The notes under the pieces: generated by a model
Database searches by the model: none
Told to the model about the DNA's origin: nothing
What the model saw: the letters and a program-made list of their open reading frames with translations, nothing else
Source of the DNA: Elusimicrobiota bacterium
GTDB lineage: Bacteria > Elusimicrobiota > Elusimicrobia > F11
Assembly: GCA_022709485.1 (NCBI GenBank)
Contig: JAKLIS010000080.1
Span: forward strand, 1-6,536
DNA length: 6,536 bases
Reading direction: 5' to 3'
Made by a program: the position numbers and the translations under genes
Shown: piece by piece, positions 5,934 to 6,536 of the stretch
How positions within the stretch are numbered: position 1 is the stretch's first letter
How the letters are laid out: each line of letters starts with the position of its first letter

Positions 5934-6536
5934 AAACCCATCGCCAGCGCCGCTTCCACCACTTCCAAGACCGGCAGATTCGAAATGGGATTGTCCCGAA
6001 GCCACTTAATTTTACTGGGCCCCAAAGGTTTGTATCTGGCGGGATCGCTGGGCCCAAAAAGAACAACGACCGGAACCCCCATGCCCGCCGCCAAATGTCC
6101 GGGTCCGGAGTCCGAACCCATAAAAAGAGAGGCTTGAGAAAATATTCCCTTGAGCCCGCTTAAACCAATTTCGACAAAACCGGAAATATTATCTCCGATT
6201 AATTTTTGAAAAGGCAAAACGGTTTCCTTTTCTTTTCCGACAGAGATAATGGCAAACCGCACCTCCGGACGAGCTTGACTAATGGCGCGGATACATTCCA
6301 ACCATTTTTCCAGAGGCCAATTTCGAATCTTATTCCCTGTGATAAGATGCACAACGACGACGGGGTTTTTCTCCCAGCCCATCTTCCGGCGCCATAATTG
6401 ACCAAAGTGAATGTCCGGCTCTCCAAGCGTTATTTCGGGAAGATATTTTCTCGAATCGATGGGACCTTCTCCCAAGAATGCGCCCAAAAGATTCAAATGA
6501 TCCTCCGAAAAATGACAGGGCGTTTCGGGCAAATTG
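5930..6536 (-). CDS. Glycosyltransferase family 9 (heptosyltransferase-like), C-terminal part only
   Basis: The last 201 residues of a GT9 enzyme; the frame stays open to the right edge, so the N-terminal half with the expected catalytic aspartate is outside the window. The TTG at 6530-6532 is not a credible start because the first Rossmann domain would be missing. GT9 enzymes such as WaaC and WaaF add ADP-heptose to the LPS inner core on the cytoplasmic side. Numbering visible residues from the edge: the nucleotide-sugar domain opens with VVVVHLITGNKIRNWPLEKW (59-78), and the signature DSGPGHLAAGMGVPVVVLFG at 142-161 continues PSDPARYKPLGP, all typical of the family. The position that is Lys in E. 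coli WaaC and WaaF (K before R/H-W-P) is Arg here (R71). The Cys residues often found near the C-terminus of WaaF relatives are absent. Exact sugar specificity cannot be assigned. The TGA stop overlaps the ligase ATG by four bases (ATGA). Confidence 0.88.
   Translation of the reverse strand, partial: NLPETPCHFSEDHLNLLGAFLGEGPIDSRKYLPEITLGEPDIHFGQLWRRKMGWEKNPVVVVHLITGNKIRNWPLEKWLECIRAISQARPEVRFAIISVGKEKETVLPFQKLIGDNISGFVEIGLSGLKGIFSQASLFMGSDSGPGHLAAGMGVPVVVLFGPSDPARYKPLGPSKIKWLRDNPISNLPVLEVVEAALAMGL

Noticed and set aside
5934..6005. Longer ligase start at an upstream in-frame ATG (6003-6005), adding 24 residues
   Set aside because: It would overlap the GT9 gene by 76 bases and adds a polar Gly/Ser-rich stretch before the first membrane segment; the ATG at 5931-5933 gives a standard ATGA junction.
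6530..6532. TTG as the start of the GT9 gene
   Set aside because: The frame continues to the window edge and the protein would lack the whole N-terminal domain; the gene is simply cut by the window.

Overview
All six genes in this window lie on the minus strand and are packed as one apparent operon, read from right to left. In transcription order they are: a family 9 (heptosyltransferase-type) glycosyltransferase cut by the right edge; an O-antigen ligase/polymerase-type membrane protein; a GmhB/HisB-type HAD phosphatase; a family 39 (ArnT/PMT-type) membrane glycosyltransferase with an unusual C-terminal extension; a secreted DUF3108 protein; and a bifunctional chorismate mutase/prephenate dehydratase (PheA). 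Coding sequence fills the window except 18 bases before pheA and 28 bases at the left edge. Successive genes overlap by 4, 5, 11 and 4 bases, which points to translational coupling. I see no RNA gene, mobile element, CRISPR array or long repeat.

The organism is a Gram-negative (diderm) bacterium that makes lipopolysaccharide. The heptosyltransferase-like enzyme, the heptose-phosphate phosphatase and the ligase together imply heptose-containing core and attachment of a polyprenol-linked glycan. Base composition is moderate, neither AT- nor GC-extreme by eye. Gene content alone does not fix the phylum. A deltaproteobacterial lineage or an uncultured diderm phylum such as Omnitrophota or Elusimicrobiota would fit, but this is a guess.

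Roles: GmhB would supply the heptose-1-phosphate intermediate for ADP-heptose, and the family 9 enzyme would add heptose (or a similar sugar) on the cytoplasmic side. The ligase and the family 39 enzyme act on the outer face of the inner membrane with polyprenyl-linked donors. The DUF3108 protein is exported. PheA makes phenylpyruvate for phenylalanine and has no obvious link to the envelope genes.

Two points deserve attention. First, the family 39 glycosyltransferase ends in a domain of about 200 residues that reads like DUF2993/LmeA, a lipid-binding family known mainly as stand-alone proteins. Second, the phosphatase's catalytic DxDGT motif lies upstream of every ATG, GTG or TTG in its frame; the best start is a rare AUU codon behind a strong Shine-Dalgarno sequence, overlapping the ligase stop codon.
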